Part shown: positions 40,301 to 53,700 of the stretch, in pieces | How positions within the stretch are numbered: the first letter of the stretch is position 1 | How the letters are laid out: each line of letters begins with the position of its first letter | Notes under the pieces: generated by a model | The model's database searches: none | What the model saw: the letters and a program-made list of their open reading frames with translations, nothing else | What the model was told of the DNA's origin: nothing | Translations under genes and position numbers: made by a program | Assembly: GCA_037074705.1 (NCBI GenBank) | Contig: CM073592.1 | Coordinates: forward strand, 27,624,629-27,688,628 | Direction: 5' to 3' | Length of the DNA stretch: 64,000 bases | DNA from: Zhengitettix transpicula | Taxonomy: Eukaryota; Arthropoda; Insecta; Orthoptera; Tetrigidae

Positions 40301-43300
40301 CCAAGGTTTGACGGAAAGAATCTCAACGGAGAAACAGTAAGATACCATATTAAGAAGTAACGACAAAATTCCACTTTCTCGTCCTCACTGAAGGACAGAA
40401 ACCGAATACTGGTGAAATGAATGTACAACAATACTGTGCGGGTATGGCATTTTTTTTTAAAAAAATGATTGTATATTATACAGTATCTTCTTCTTCTTCT
40501 TCCATGGCGCTACAGTCCTTTCCAACGAGCTTCTTCCATCCTTCACGATCATATGCTGTCCTTTTCCAATTTCTACATCCCAGCTTCCGTAGATCCTCCT
40601 CCACTCCGTCTTCTTCGGGGTCTACCTCGTTCTCTTTGTCCTCCTGGGGTTCCAAGTAGAATCTTCTTTGCCATCTGAGACTCATTCATTCATGGCCAAA
40701 CCATCTTATCCTTCCTGATCGTATGATTTTTGATACTGGAGCATCAGCGTAATTATACAGTATCACTCGATTACATTTTGGCCTATGATGAATTTGAAAT
40801 CTCCAGTAAACACATTTGAATAAAAAAGGGACTGCAAAAGGTTGTTTTAATAAAATAAAATCGTGTTTTCTATATGCATTTAATTACGAATCAAACTATT
40901 ATATACATTTACGTATTTTATTCCTTATAGGACTTCTCACGTTTCATTTTAAGCGTCTACGCGTTCCTGTTCGAAGCAATAAATCATTTATTAAAGAATT
41001 GTATTTTCAAAATGTAACTACTTTCATTAAATAAAGGCTGTTAACGGGCGTAGAATTTAAGTAGACGACGGTTCGATTTTCAGTTATGATTACAGTATTG
41101 TGGTGTTTATGAAAGTAGGCGAGTGAGTTTTTGTGATGCTTTCATTTACGGCTCCAGCAGGCAATTTAAGCTCACGATGAATCGAGCTAACGCATGGCAG
41201 TGAACGTTGAGTTTTGCTCGCTTTGCCAGTCTCATATTTTACCAACGGTGTAGTTCGTCCGAGTCAGCGGCACATCTCCTGTGTAACTCTTGTGTGAGCC
41301 GCGGTTGAAGTCTGAAGGAACAAGGAATGGTTTTGCATAGAATTGTTCACGCTACGCTGATTCGGCGGTCAAGTACGTGAAACTTTGTTTCACTTTCCTC
41401 TCGAGCGAACTGGTGCATAATCTGCCGGGAGAGATGATAATTTTGTGTTTGTGTGTGGAGAAAGTGTGACAAGTCGAGAAGGAACTTGAATGTAATGTGC
41501 TTGAAGAGCAAACACTGCGGAAACGCTGCTTCCTGACCAGAACGTCCGCTTAACCATGAAATTAGTTACTCTTCCATCCAGGTTTTAGTAGAAGTTAACA
41601 TTAACATCCACATTAGGAACATGCACAACTGTTATTTCAGTTATCCACAAAGACCTTGAAATTCCCCTAATTACTACCATAATTCATAAATCTACCCAGT
41701 CCTTAATAAATAGCTCCATCAACCATCCAAATCCCACCATTGAGCTATTCCACAGTAACCCACCCCCTCCTTCGCAAAATCGCAGACTAAAACGTCAATT
41801 CCCAATTGACATCATCCTCCCCCTAAATCACTCCGGAATTACCAACCTCTTAGCCCCTCCTACCAACTGGCACTACTCACTCCCTAAATATCCGTTCTTC
41901 CCATCTTCCTCCATAACCTCCTTAACGCTTTTCAAACACCAAGTTTTCCCAATGACCAGATCGATCGCTAACATCATGCCGGCTAATATGTTAATATCTG
42001 GCAAACAATCTGCTTCTCTCGTCTCTAACTTGGAATGACAAGGGTCGCATCCAAGACCACAAGTTTACATGTGAAATATTTACAAATTGTAAATACCTTA
42101 TGTTTTATTTGTTAATTTTTACAATTTTAAATACTTTTATTATATTATTGTCACAACTGTAAATTCTCCGGACTAAAAGTTAATTTTAATAAAAAAAACC
42201 CTTTATTCCACAATCGGAAACGTTCAAACAGCGACATTTTCGTAGCCGTTATTAATAATCTACTTTTTCGGCAGTTGAATATGACGTCACCAGTATTTTC
42301 ATATTGCACGTGAAGTGAGATGAAACTCTCCCCCACTCGCCGTGGACGTTTGCTACACTATCGTCATCTAGCGAAAGCACACAACGAAAGAGAAATTATT
42401 TACAAATCATTATGTAATTTTTTATTGTTCGCACGAACAAGTGATGGTTCTCCTCCTGCGCCTCCATGCACTACAAGAAGTTAACTGCTGGGAGAACGAT
42501 TGCAATCAGCAATTCGCTCTACCACACCCCCGACAATTTAATCCCGATGCTGCTGTCAAACGACTGAACTTGACGGAATTCCATAATGAACCCAGGATCA
42601 GCCACCAAACCTCTATCACTCCTCAAGGAATTAACACTTCCTCTCCATTCCCCCTTAAACCTATCCCCTACAATCGTACCAAACCACCCCCTTTTCTGAA
42701 AATTAAAAGCAAGTGGATCGCTAGATAGGGCAACCCGCGGACAACTCGCTCTGACGAGGCTGAGGTTGCAGTAAATGAAAAGAATCTCCCACCCTAACCA
42801 AACTCCTAACTCCATCAGTCCTAATACCCCAAATTCCCCCAAACACTACCAATCAAACACCATGATAATTTCTGGAGGAAAATAAAAAAAATAAAAACAA
42901 AAAGAGGACGCAAAAATAACAGAAATTGGAACAACGGTCTGAAATAGAATCACAAGGATTCAGACCGGTAAAATAGAATTGAAAAAAAAAATTGTTCACA
43001 CGAACCATACTTTTCCGAGTTTTGTCAACTGACTAGTGCAGTTGTGTCGCTCTAGGCTCTTCCCCGCACCTCACGAAAGGGACGAGGATCCCAGAAACGT
43101 TGTGTGGTATTTATATGATCACTTTTCTGTCTGAATTGGCTATTTTTAGTATTCATACCAAAGTACATTCATGAATTTATGCAATCAATGATTAACTTAA
43201 TTATTCACAGAAATAAGATGATTAAAATAATTTGAAGGAAACGAATTCTAATTATATGTTTTTCATAAATTCATTATTTTTTTTATTTTATCTTAAATAA

Positions 43301-46300
43301 GAAAAAGTATCAATGTGCTGCCGGTTTACAGAAACACCTGGTTTCATGAAACTCTATAGATATTACTATTTAATACACTATTTCTTAGAATAAACGGTCA
43401 CGAGGCGGTCTCTGTCCTTTAGTAGGATAAGAAGGGATAGGAACGGGGGATGCTGAAGGGATAACAAGGGTTAACTAAGTGCGATATGTGATACAGTGGG
43501 GTTTGCTGCGTAGCATTTCTGTCCCCTGGACTAGATTAGGAGGCAACTGGACGAGCGGGTAAATCTTGCCCAATGCCCCAACGTCTGCGACCCCGGAGCA
43601 TTCATCATCTCTCGAAACAGACCGAGGTGATTCGGCTTATGGGAACCTTAATTCAAAAGCAAAGAGAGAAGACGACATCCTAATTTCCGCCTACGAGAGA
43701 TAATCTCTGAGAGACCATGTCCCATCCCTGCCCATCCTCCCGATGAGAAAATCCACGACATAAATTCCATTGTATCAACTGCGAGACTTGAATTTCAAAA
43801 CGTCTCGAATAATTTCAGAGGTGGTCCAGTCGATTATTCGCTAAGGAAACTCTATGAAAAGTTAATTTACCGAAATAAACATTTGTTTTTTATTATATTC
43901 CAAATTCAACACACGTATAAACACGATTCATCAGGGTGAACAAAAACAAAATGGTCGCATTTGAGAATCAGAAGGTCTCGTACGACACCAGGGGAAATCG
44001 CTCACAAATTTTGTTTTACGTGGTTCGCTGTTGCCCCATTCAGTTAAGGCAGAGTTGAGACAGACAAATGTGAAAGCGAACTGGACATTATCGTTCACAT
44101 TGGCTCAGCGAACAGTTCCATAATAAACATCTGAAGAGGTTTGGTTGATATTACTGAAAAAATTTTCTGCGCCACTGCCCGTCAGTCGTTCGATCGAATA
44201 TGTTCCCTTGTCCGTCGTGATGCGATTATTGTACTCTGGAAAGTGGTTATTATTGTGACTGTAGTAGCCGTGCCCTAGATGTGTGTCAGGAGAGCGGCCA
44301 TCTGCCTCACCACGTCAAGATCGTCCTTAATACGGCACTCGGAGTGTCTGTGGACGATCATCTAACCACGTCACGTGCAAAGGAAATGTAAGGTAAACTA
44401 CGAACAACGAAGGATACTGAAACCACTTGAAATAATAGGGTATTGTACGATAAATCTGAAAATTAATTTATGAAACTAACTTTTTAGTTACGGTGATAGG
44501 AGAATAGGTTTGGTGTGGTGCTACGCTTCCCGCCTTCTCTAGCCTTCTACAGCCACAGTGTCCAGGGGAGTTTTTACAAAGTAAGAACTTATCAAGAGTA
44601 TAGGAGCTGACAGTATCACTAGCCAGATGGTTCGACGGAGACGGTGACGGTACTGCTTTCCGGAAGACGCCTGTTTGCTTTACTGTACGTGCGGGACGAA
44701 ATCCAACCAGAGCGAGGCAAAGCCACGACACGAAACTTTCCTCCTCAACAAGTACAGAAAGCCCGTCTCAGGTTGAATCGCGTTACTTTTGCTTCGTCTT
44801 TCACTCGTCCCAGAACCTAGAATTGTCTAAATTATAATTTTTTGTCCCAGGTATTTGACATTCACTTTTGTGAGTAAATCAACGTTCACTCACGTCTTCG
44901 GGGGACGATGCCACAGGTTTATTCAAGAAAATGGAGGAACTTGATTCACGGTCATTCCTTTATTCCGTTTTCGGTTAACCATCGTGATCCTACAAACTAA
45001 CATATCCCACACGTTAGGTTTATAAGAGCACTTTAATGATTGCCAATGTAGATTCATTTATCCTCCACAGAATGATGTTTTTCTGTTACGTAAACAGAGA
45101 GAGAGAAGGGGATATATACAGGGAGGACAGCAATAGTACTTTGTAGTTTTTTTAGGTGTAGACAGGCTATGTATAGGGTAATCCACATGGTGGCAACTCC
45201 CCTCTTATAGCATAGGAAAGGGAGTGAAGGGGGGATGCGAAAAGGTAGCCAATGGTTAACTAGGGCCCCCGGGCTATGGTTTAAGGATCCTACCCGGCAA
45301 TTAGCCTAAAAGTGATGCAGGGAAACCCCTAGAAAAACCTGCATCACGTAGGACGGGCATTTGGTACTTGTCCCACGCCCTTCCGAAGGCGGGAGAGGGG
45401 TTTTCTGTGCGGTCGCAGCTTTCCGCTCGCCGTGCCTTGACGGGTTTACGAGCTGCTGGCCGACTATTAAAATAGGAATAGCGGACAACTCTTACCGTAT
45501 ACCCAAGGTCTGCGACCCCGGAACATACACCTCTCAAAACAGGCCGAGGTGCCTCGTCATATGGAAACCTTAGTTAAAAAACCAGACAGATGTAAAGGCA
45601 TCCCCAAAGGTAGCCTCCTCCAGAGCTCTCTGGGAAGGTCCACCTGCGAGAGAATGCTCTCACAGGCTTCCTTGTGATCGAGTACTTTGTATTTTTTTTT
45701 AGGGCAACAGGCTACATGAGGGTAATCCACGTTGGGCAACTCCCCTTTAATAGCATAGGAAGGGATTTGAAAGGGGGGATGTGGAAGGGTAGAGGAAGGT
45801 GGCCAAGGGTTAAATAGGGCTCTCGGGTTATATTTTAAGGATCCTACTTGGCATTCGCCTAAAGAAATGCCGGGACAACCCTAGAAAAACCTGCATCAGG
45901 TAGGTCGGGCATAGGGTACTTGTTCCACGCCCTTCCGATAGCGGGAGAGGAGTTTGCTGTGGGGACGCAGCATTCCCTTCTCCGTACCTCGACCAGTTTA
46001 GGAGGCAGCGGGCCGAATATTCCAATGGGAATAGCGGAGGACTCTTACCGTATTCCCAAGGTCTGTGACCCCGGAACATACACCTTTATATATAATTTGT
46101 TTCATGCAATAAATTACGTGCTTCTTTCATAACAACGTCAAAGATACTCTCTCACAGTCACTTCACAGAATCTCCATGCCAACAATAACAAGAATAATAA
46201 CCTAATATATAATACAAAAATGAATTTATATTTGTCTCCATTACAACTTCAGCCGTCGAATAATAAACCAGCGGGAGTGGTAAAGTACAACGGTAACGCC

Positions 46301-49300
46301 CATTGACGGCTTTCATATTTGTAGTAATCTTTTTTTGTTCAACGTTTTACAGTGAATAATATGAAAAATTATCATTCTTAACATTTTAATTAGAATATAA
46401 TGGAATATAATAATAATTATAAAAATACAGTAAATGTATAAATTATACTATACAAAATTATATCTAGTTTAGACGCTCACAACAATTGCATTGAGAATTA
46501 CATTGAGTGGAATAAGAAAACTAACTAGAAGAAAAGCAGAATGATTTTTTTTAATCAGGTCTCTTTTTTTCCAACATAGAAGAATGGTCTTACAACTTTC
46601 TCCGTGATGCGTCTTAAAGTCGTTTACGACCTTTTCCGGACTGCGTAATCAACCTTGAAGGCAAACTCAAACTGATTATTCCGTCATTTTATACCGGTAT
46701 CGGAATCGTTCAGTTGTACTGTCATCGAAGTGAAAGAATAACCACGACACGATGTGACGCTCAGAGATGACGAATGCAAGGCCACGGCGCGTTTCTCTCC
46801 GCGGTGCAAGCCGTTAGCGGGGCGTGACGTGCTGCACTCAGCAATCGCGTAACACCTGCTGCCGCCACTAACTAGGTCATCCTCAACAGGAATTCTTCCA
46901 ATAACAGCAATCTCACGTAAAGGACGGGACGGCGGTGACCCCCGAAACCGTTAACAGGGAGGTTTTCTTTTATCTTAACTCATTCATCATCAGTGCCGTT
47001 GGGAACTTCATTCTTTACGCGTGTGTCTGTAATAAAGAACTTCACGTTTACTACTTAAGCGTCAAGATCAGGAATCAACGTGAGTTCATCCATATACGTC
47101 GTAAGGTTCAGAAATAAAACTATAATTCACGAGTTTGTCACCGATATTATCAATCGGAAATTTAAGTGAGGTGGTTGGCCAATGAGTGTGAACATTTATA
47201 CACATAAAATTCTCGGGTCTCAAGTCCGGGCAAATTGTTTGTTGAATAACAACGTTCCGACGGCAAGCTCCGCCATCGTCATCAGGTTAACAGTCACAGT
47301 GAATATTAATGCCGTCGAAACGTTGTTATTCAACAAACAACTGGCCCGAACGTTGAGATCCGAGAATTTTATCACAGTCAACCTGATGGCGATGGCGGAG
47401 CTTACAGTCGCAACGTTGTTATTCAACAAACAATTGGCCCGGGTTGAGACCAGAGAATTTTATCTAGAACAGTATTCACCGGGAAAGCCGTCGCTCCCCA
47501 ACATTTACACATTCATTGAGGGAAGGAAAGAAAACTTCGCCCAAAGTTAAGCTGTCCTCGGTGAAGAAATTCCGAGTAATTCGTAGATTCTGAGGACAGA
47601 GAAACTGAAAGGCTTGAGGCTGGGGTCAGACGACGAGGGTTGAGGATAATTACTGCAACCTTATTTCCAAGCGGCAGGGGGGGAAGTAGAATGCAAACAG
47701 CGAAAGCTTCTGTTAATCAGAACGGGGAGCGCTAATTGGTGTCGATGGTTTGATGTTGATGTTGCATCAGTCACGCCGTCCAGGAAATGTGGGTTACCGG
47801 GTTGTTTTGGGCGATAAGAGGAGGAAAGTCTTCGTCACTTTCTGTTTCGCGACTTGCTAAAGTTGGAACTCTGGTACCAGCATCGAACCACGAGACCATC
47901 GTGGAAAAGTCTGTTTCCAATTACTAATTATTGAAGATGCCAAAGTTACTCTCAGATTGTTGGACAACTATTTTATGGAGACAATTAAAAATAAATATGT
48001 TTCATTTGCGTCACTACAGCACTTTTACGTGGGTTCCCGTGTATTTGGCTTCACGTAAACTACCTAGGCATGGAATACTGGCCTTCTTATATTTTGAGGG
48101 GTTAGCCATCTAGTGTTTGATCTGATTCTGCTCTGTCCTGAGCCAGTCTCTTCAGATCACAATATTTTCTGCAAGAGTATACACATAGAAATAAACATTT
48201 TCGTATTTGACGAAGAAGGTTTGAAGTTGCAGAGAAGTTCAGACAAAGTCTCAAAGGAATACAAAACAGCATTCGTTTGTATTTTCTCTCAGGTTGTCTT
48301 CAATTCTCTAGGAATTGTATTCAAGTATTTTTCCTTCATTAATAAGAATGAAGATTTAAATGAAAATTGTACGTACGGATGAATACAGTGGATATGTTTG
48401 AACAGGATTTTTATATCAGACAATTCTCAAATGCGGTGACCTTTTTCACTACCTTCTCTTTTTAAATCAAATGATGAACCGTGATAAAATTTGACCATGG
48501 ATATCCATTACACACGGGAGCTAAAAAAACAAGGAACTGTTGTAAAAACTTCAGAAGTTCTGGGATCACGGATGATGATGAACGATCGCTGAAGACGATT
48601 ACGGAGAAGCTTCGTTCAGAGTCCGCTCCAAATACCAATTTGCCTGAGTCGAGAGCAGGTGGTCAAACCGAGGCTGCTGAAAGACGGCCGAGAAAAAGCA
48701 GAACGTGACTAATTTGCCAATTAGTCAGAAATCTCTCTAATTGGGACGTGGATAGTGAATGACTGTAGACGTTTAGGTTAACTAAAACCCTCACAAACAA
48801 CGTGATAACATCAGGGCAGCGGTGAAAATTTTCACGGGTTAGCTCTAAATACTTCGTGTCGATCTAATTACTCTGTGAGAAGGCGGATGGAAAGGGGTTG
48901 GCCTTCATTCGGCCTCCGAAAGACTTGCGCAGAACATACAAATTACACACGAGAAAGTGACAGACGAAAAATTAGGGAGTTGAGAATGACTGAAGGCGGG
49001 AGATACTGATTTTTGTTTTTAGGGCAACAGGCTACATGAGGGTGATCCACATTGGGCAACTCCCCTTTAATAGCATAGGAAGGGATTTGAAAGGGGGGAT
49101 GCGGAAGGGTAGAGGAAGGTAGCCAAGGGTTAACTAGGGCGCCCGGGCTATAGTTTAAGGATCCTACCCGGCATTCGCCTAAAGAAATGCAGGGAAAACC
49201 TTAGAAAAACCTGCATCAGGTTGGTCGGGCATTGGGTACTTGTCCCACGTCCTTCCGATAGCGGGAGAGGAGTTTGCTGTGGGGACGCAGCATTCCCTTC

Positions 49301-50756
49301 TCCGTGCCTCGACCAGTTTAGGAGGCAGCTGGCCGACCATTCTAATGGGAATGGCGAACAACTCTTACCGTATGCCCAAGGTCTGTGACCCCGGAACATA
49401 CACCTCTCAGAACAGGCCGAGGTGCCTCGGCTTGTGGGAACCTTAGTTCAAAAACGGAGAGGAAAAGGCATCCCCAAAGGTAGCCCCTTCGTATCTCTCC
49501 TAAAAGGTTCTGCCTGCGAGAGAACATCCCTCGCAGGTTACCTGCGAATACTGACTTCTCTCTCGAAAATTATAGAATCCGTATTGCGTGATATTATCCA
49601 AAAGATAAAATGAGCGGTAACAGACCAACGTTGGCAGAATTTTCTTATTAGAGTCATTTACTGAATTTTTTTTCTGATAAATTGGTTTTCTGAGCGATGT
49701 TAATGTACGTTTAACACACAACACCAAATGTTTTAGTTTTTGTCACCTCTCAAACACTCTCTGGAACGATTTATTTGATTTAGTGAGCGTTAAAACGATT
49801 AGGTTATTTTCCATGCATTTTATCTTCAGATAACACTATATTAATTAATAACCTATTACAGACTTATCCCTTCGTACACATAAAATCTCGAGAATCAGAT
49901 CAGAAATTCATGTCCTGTTGCATCCAGGGTCGTCGCTCTCTTCCAGCCACTTCTACTTCTACCCACACAAAAATAGACATGATTAACATCAACCTGAAGT
50001 TTCTAGTGTCTTGCAGATTAATCTGGAATTAAATGTCCTTCATTGCGCGCAACTGTATTGCGTATTCTGGTGAGCTTTGAACTTTTCTCTGTATGCTTGA
50101 GTTACAGAAGCTCGCAATCTAGAACCTTGCAGTAACGCAATCAACGCGATCGACCGTACAAAGTTTCGCGAGAAGTTTTACTCAGAAGGGGGGGGGGGTC
50201 AATTAACCGAAATACGAAATGTTACGTCGTTTCATACACAGAAAATTAAGATCTTCCAACGCTGCGGAATATTCACATTTTACGCGGGCGATTCTTTCAT
50301 CCCAAGATAATCCAACTTGACGTCAGAAAAATTTGCAGAAGAACTAAATAGTCGTACAGAAATGTATGTGGATTTTCGAATGACGCGAAACGAAGAAGAC
50401 TGAAACACATAAGGAGAATAGTGATTGCCAGGACCGAATATGATGATTGGTGGTATTGTTAAATTCAATTCACATGAGAAGGATGCACCCACGAGTCATA
50501 AAAATATATAAGGTAAAAAAAATATTGGAGGGGAAATGAATGTAAATCTTCGAAGATAATGTTTTGCATAAAACTTGTAGAAAAGAGATGATGATAATTA
50601 CTGACAAGCCGTGAATGACGTCATCTGCTCGTAATGAAACTAATTTGTCTGCAGTGAGTCTAAGGGATATTTTCTTTTAACTGAAATGTATAGATCAATA
50701 TGAGAGTGAGGTAATTCTAGTACGACCTACAAGAGAAGATCTGTGTTACTCTTCTG

Positions 50757-50787
<31 letters not shown>

Positions 50788-53700
50788 CAAAATTCTGTTG
50801 TTTACCTTCAAGACGATAAAAAAAATTGATCGATCTTTTCAAAGTTCTGTTATTACCAGGAATGTTTTCAACAACTATGAATAACAGTAATTTAAATACT
50901 CATACCAAGATTGAACCTGTAACGCCTCAGAGGATTTTCGTAGGGATAAATTTAATTATTTTATACCGTTGAGTCTATTTGTTATAATCTAGGCTAATGT
51001 AGGGAATAGATTTGACTTACTTGCGACTCCGTTGTTGGAGGCGGGGGCGGGTGCGGACATGGTCTTGGTGGCCGTGCGCCTCAGCTGCACGCTGTTCAGC
51101 TCCTGGATGCTGATGGCCCCCAGAGGCTGCGGCGCCAGGGGCTTGTTCCTGCCCTGCGTGCCGGTGGTGGCGTCTTCCCCGGGCGTCCCGGCGGCGGACG
51201 CAGCGAGGCCGAGGGCGGCTGGCGGCTGCGGCGGCGGAGGGGGCGGCGTGGGCGTCGCGGGGCCCTCGGCGGACGCTGCGGCCTGCTGCGGGGGCGGCGC
51301 GGTCGACTCGGCCGTCTTGGGGGCCACGGCGGCGGGTCCCTGCGGGGGCGGAGGCTTGACGAGGCTGCGGAGGTACTCTGAGGGCTTGATGAGCTGGTCG
51401 GAAGCGTGCGATCCGTCGGGGAAGCGCGGGGGCACGAAGGGCAGCACCATCTGCTTGTTGACGAGGTTGGGCGCCGACCGACTGCCGCTCTCACCCGCTG
51501 GAGGCGCCGCATCTGGAGCGGAGGAAGAGAAGGGGAGGGGGTCAGACACACACACACACACGTCCCCTCTCGCGGCTTAGCAGAGCACATCACGACATCA
51601 ATGCAAACACGGGAGTTTCTTATTTTTGCGTTGATATCGTTTTCAAACAATTCTGTGTTTCTTCTTCTACTCGAACAAAATAATGAACCCCTAAAAATAG
51701 TTTTCAAGCAACAATTATAATCAAATTTATTTTCGACACACTTTTAGAAGGAGCTACGCTTTAAGGATGTTCAAAAGTTCAAAGACGTTGGAGTTGGACA
51801 AAATACGAAATTGTGGTGAAGCTATTGTCGACCTAAAACTTAAAAAACTATATTTTATAACCATTCCCTGATAAATCAACACGGCCAGTCCAGTCATGTA
51901 ATTAAAAAGATGCAAACTCCTATTCGTTTGCACACATTTGTAAAACAAAACGGGAAGTAAGGTGAACCGAAACACGTGGAAAACTTTATATCATAACAGA
52001 ACAACCGTGAAATCAGATTCCTTCTCTGAAAAATTATTCTAGTTTTTTTTTTCTGTAGGCCGTCAACAACTTGTCGCGGTAATATTTTATTCTATTCCAT
52101 TGTTACTGATATTTTTAGAAATAGATTTATCTTTATACGATCGTTGACTAATTTTAGTAAATTAATTATAGCAAATTTTGTTAGGTATAAGAAAGATAGA
52201 CAATACAGACAAAAAAGGTAATATAAATTCCACACAACGTTTCTGGGATCCTTGTCTATTTCGTCAGGTGCTAAGGAGAGCCTAGAGAAACAAAACTGCA
52301 CTGGTCAGTTGACAACAGTAAAAAGCTATATTTGTGTTGATAAAGGCTATATTTTTCTGAAAAAAAAGCTATATTTACGTAGATAAAGGTTTTTTGAGTG
52401 TTGTCAACTGACCAGTGCAGTTGTGTCGTTCTAGGCTCTTCTTAGCACCTGGTGAAACGGACAAGGATCCCAGAAACGTTGTGTGGTATTTATATTACCT
52501 TTTATGGCTGTATTGGCTATCTTTATTATTCATTATTTTGAATCAGTCGTAAATTTTTCTTTTTAAATTTTGTTATTTTCAAAGAAATGACTCTTCGTTA
52601 TATAGAAGTATTTATATGGGTTTCAGTTCTTATTTTTTCTGTCTTTAGGAAGAACCGAATGGGTCATTTAAATGTTGTGAGACACGTGGTGATATCTGTA
52701 ATAATTAGCGCCAATTTTAGAGTGTGGTAAAGAGTGAGAATCACTTAAATGATTTTTGTAGGTTTCACTTGCGCGGAGACGATTATTTTGGGTCAGGATG
52801 TTCGAAAACGTTTCAGATAAAAATCAGTTCGGTATTTCGCATTCCAAGATCAAGGCAATATTGTAGGTATAACCGTAATTAATCGAGATTACGTGAATAA
52901 TAATAATACCTTAAGTTTGATTCCAAACTGTGTACACAGTGATATTTGACACGGTGAACCCATCATTCACCATTAACGACCCATTGAGGGCGTAATGTAA
53001 TTTACGGGCAGCTGAAGAAGTAATTTAATTTAGATCGGGTCGATGCTCTGGATTCGCTCAAAGAAGAAAGAGAAAACCTCACCCACACGGACTTTTGAAG
53101 AAGAAAGTCGTCCTTTACGCAACATGACGCCTAATGCAACGCAAATTAAGAGGGGGGGGGGGCTATCCTCAGTCAGAAAGAAAGCAACCCAGGAAGCAAA
53201 TTACACGAGGCGCTTCGGAATTATTCTCACGCCTCTGTGCAATGACGGCAGCTTTCACGCCTTCGTCTCGTCTCATCCTCATTGCCACAACCAGAGCGAG
53301 CGCAAAAGACCTTTATCTCATGTCTTGAGCGTGAAGGCGATAGTCATTCAAGGAAAGGAAAAAATATTATAGACTACGTGTGTAAAAAAGATCTTCACAA
53401 TTGTTAAGTAAATCGTGAACGACTTAGATGAATAGATTCAATGAGCATCACATAAAAAGTAGATAAGCTAGCGCAAAGGTCAACGTTTCTATAGAAACGA
53501 CCCTAGAAGTTAATTGGAGTGGAAAATTAAAAGATAATCCTAGTTACACGTAAACTATCTTAGTGGTTGGCGCTTTCCACGGATGTGAAACCGTAAGGTC
53601 AGCGCATCGGCATCTGGTTATCGGACTGCAATAGGAAATTATGCTAGTTTTAGGTCGAAGTTAACCAAGAGAGAAAGTCCAAACTCCTGGGGCAAAAGAA

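Larger units (their letters stand above)
39155..51020 (-). other. forked large intron (11.9 kb) between exons h and i
   Basis: Holds a tRNA-like SINE (40018-40175), a LINE tail (40476-40685), a G-poor element remnant (about 41570-43165), four retroposon copies (43.4, 45.1, 45.7 and 49.0 kb), an inverted-repeat element (47205-47463) and a (TA)n run (50761-50787). The stretches 43746-45130 and 46090-47200 show nothing I recognise. A GC-richer plus-strand open frame at 48481-48708 is unexplained. Alternative forked promoters could lie here but none was identified. Confidence 0.7.

Noticed and set aside
44468..44731. 87-codon minus-strand open frame in the large forked intron
   Set aside because: Looks coding in composition but has no acceptor/donor pair in forked phase and no family I recognise.
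47182..47550. 122-codon plus-strand open frame
   Set aside because: It translates the three-unit inverted repeat; the same peptide block (LLFNKQLAR) repeats because the DNA repeats.
51032..51580. 182-codon plus-strand open frame
   Set aside because: Antisense shadow of GC-rich forked exon h, which has matching splice sites and recognisable motifs. The minus-strand frame at 51096-51707 is likewise a shadow.
53560..53640. Possible third tRNA-like SINE head (TTAGTGGTTGGCGC...)
   Set aside because: An A-box-like start, but no B box at the right spacing and no A-rich tail.
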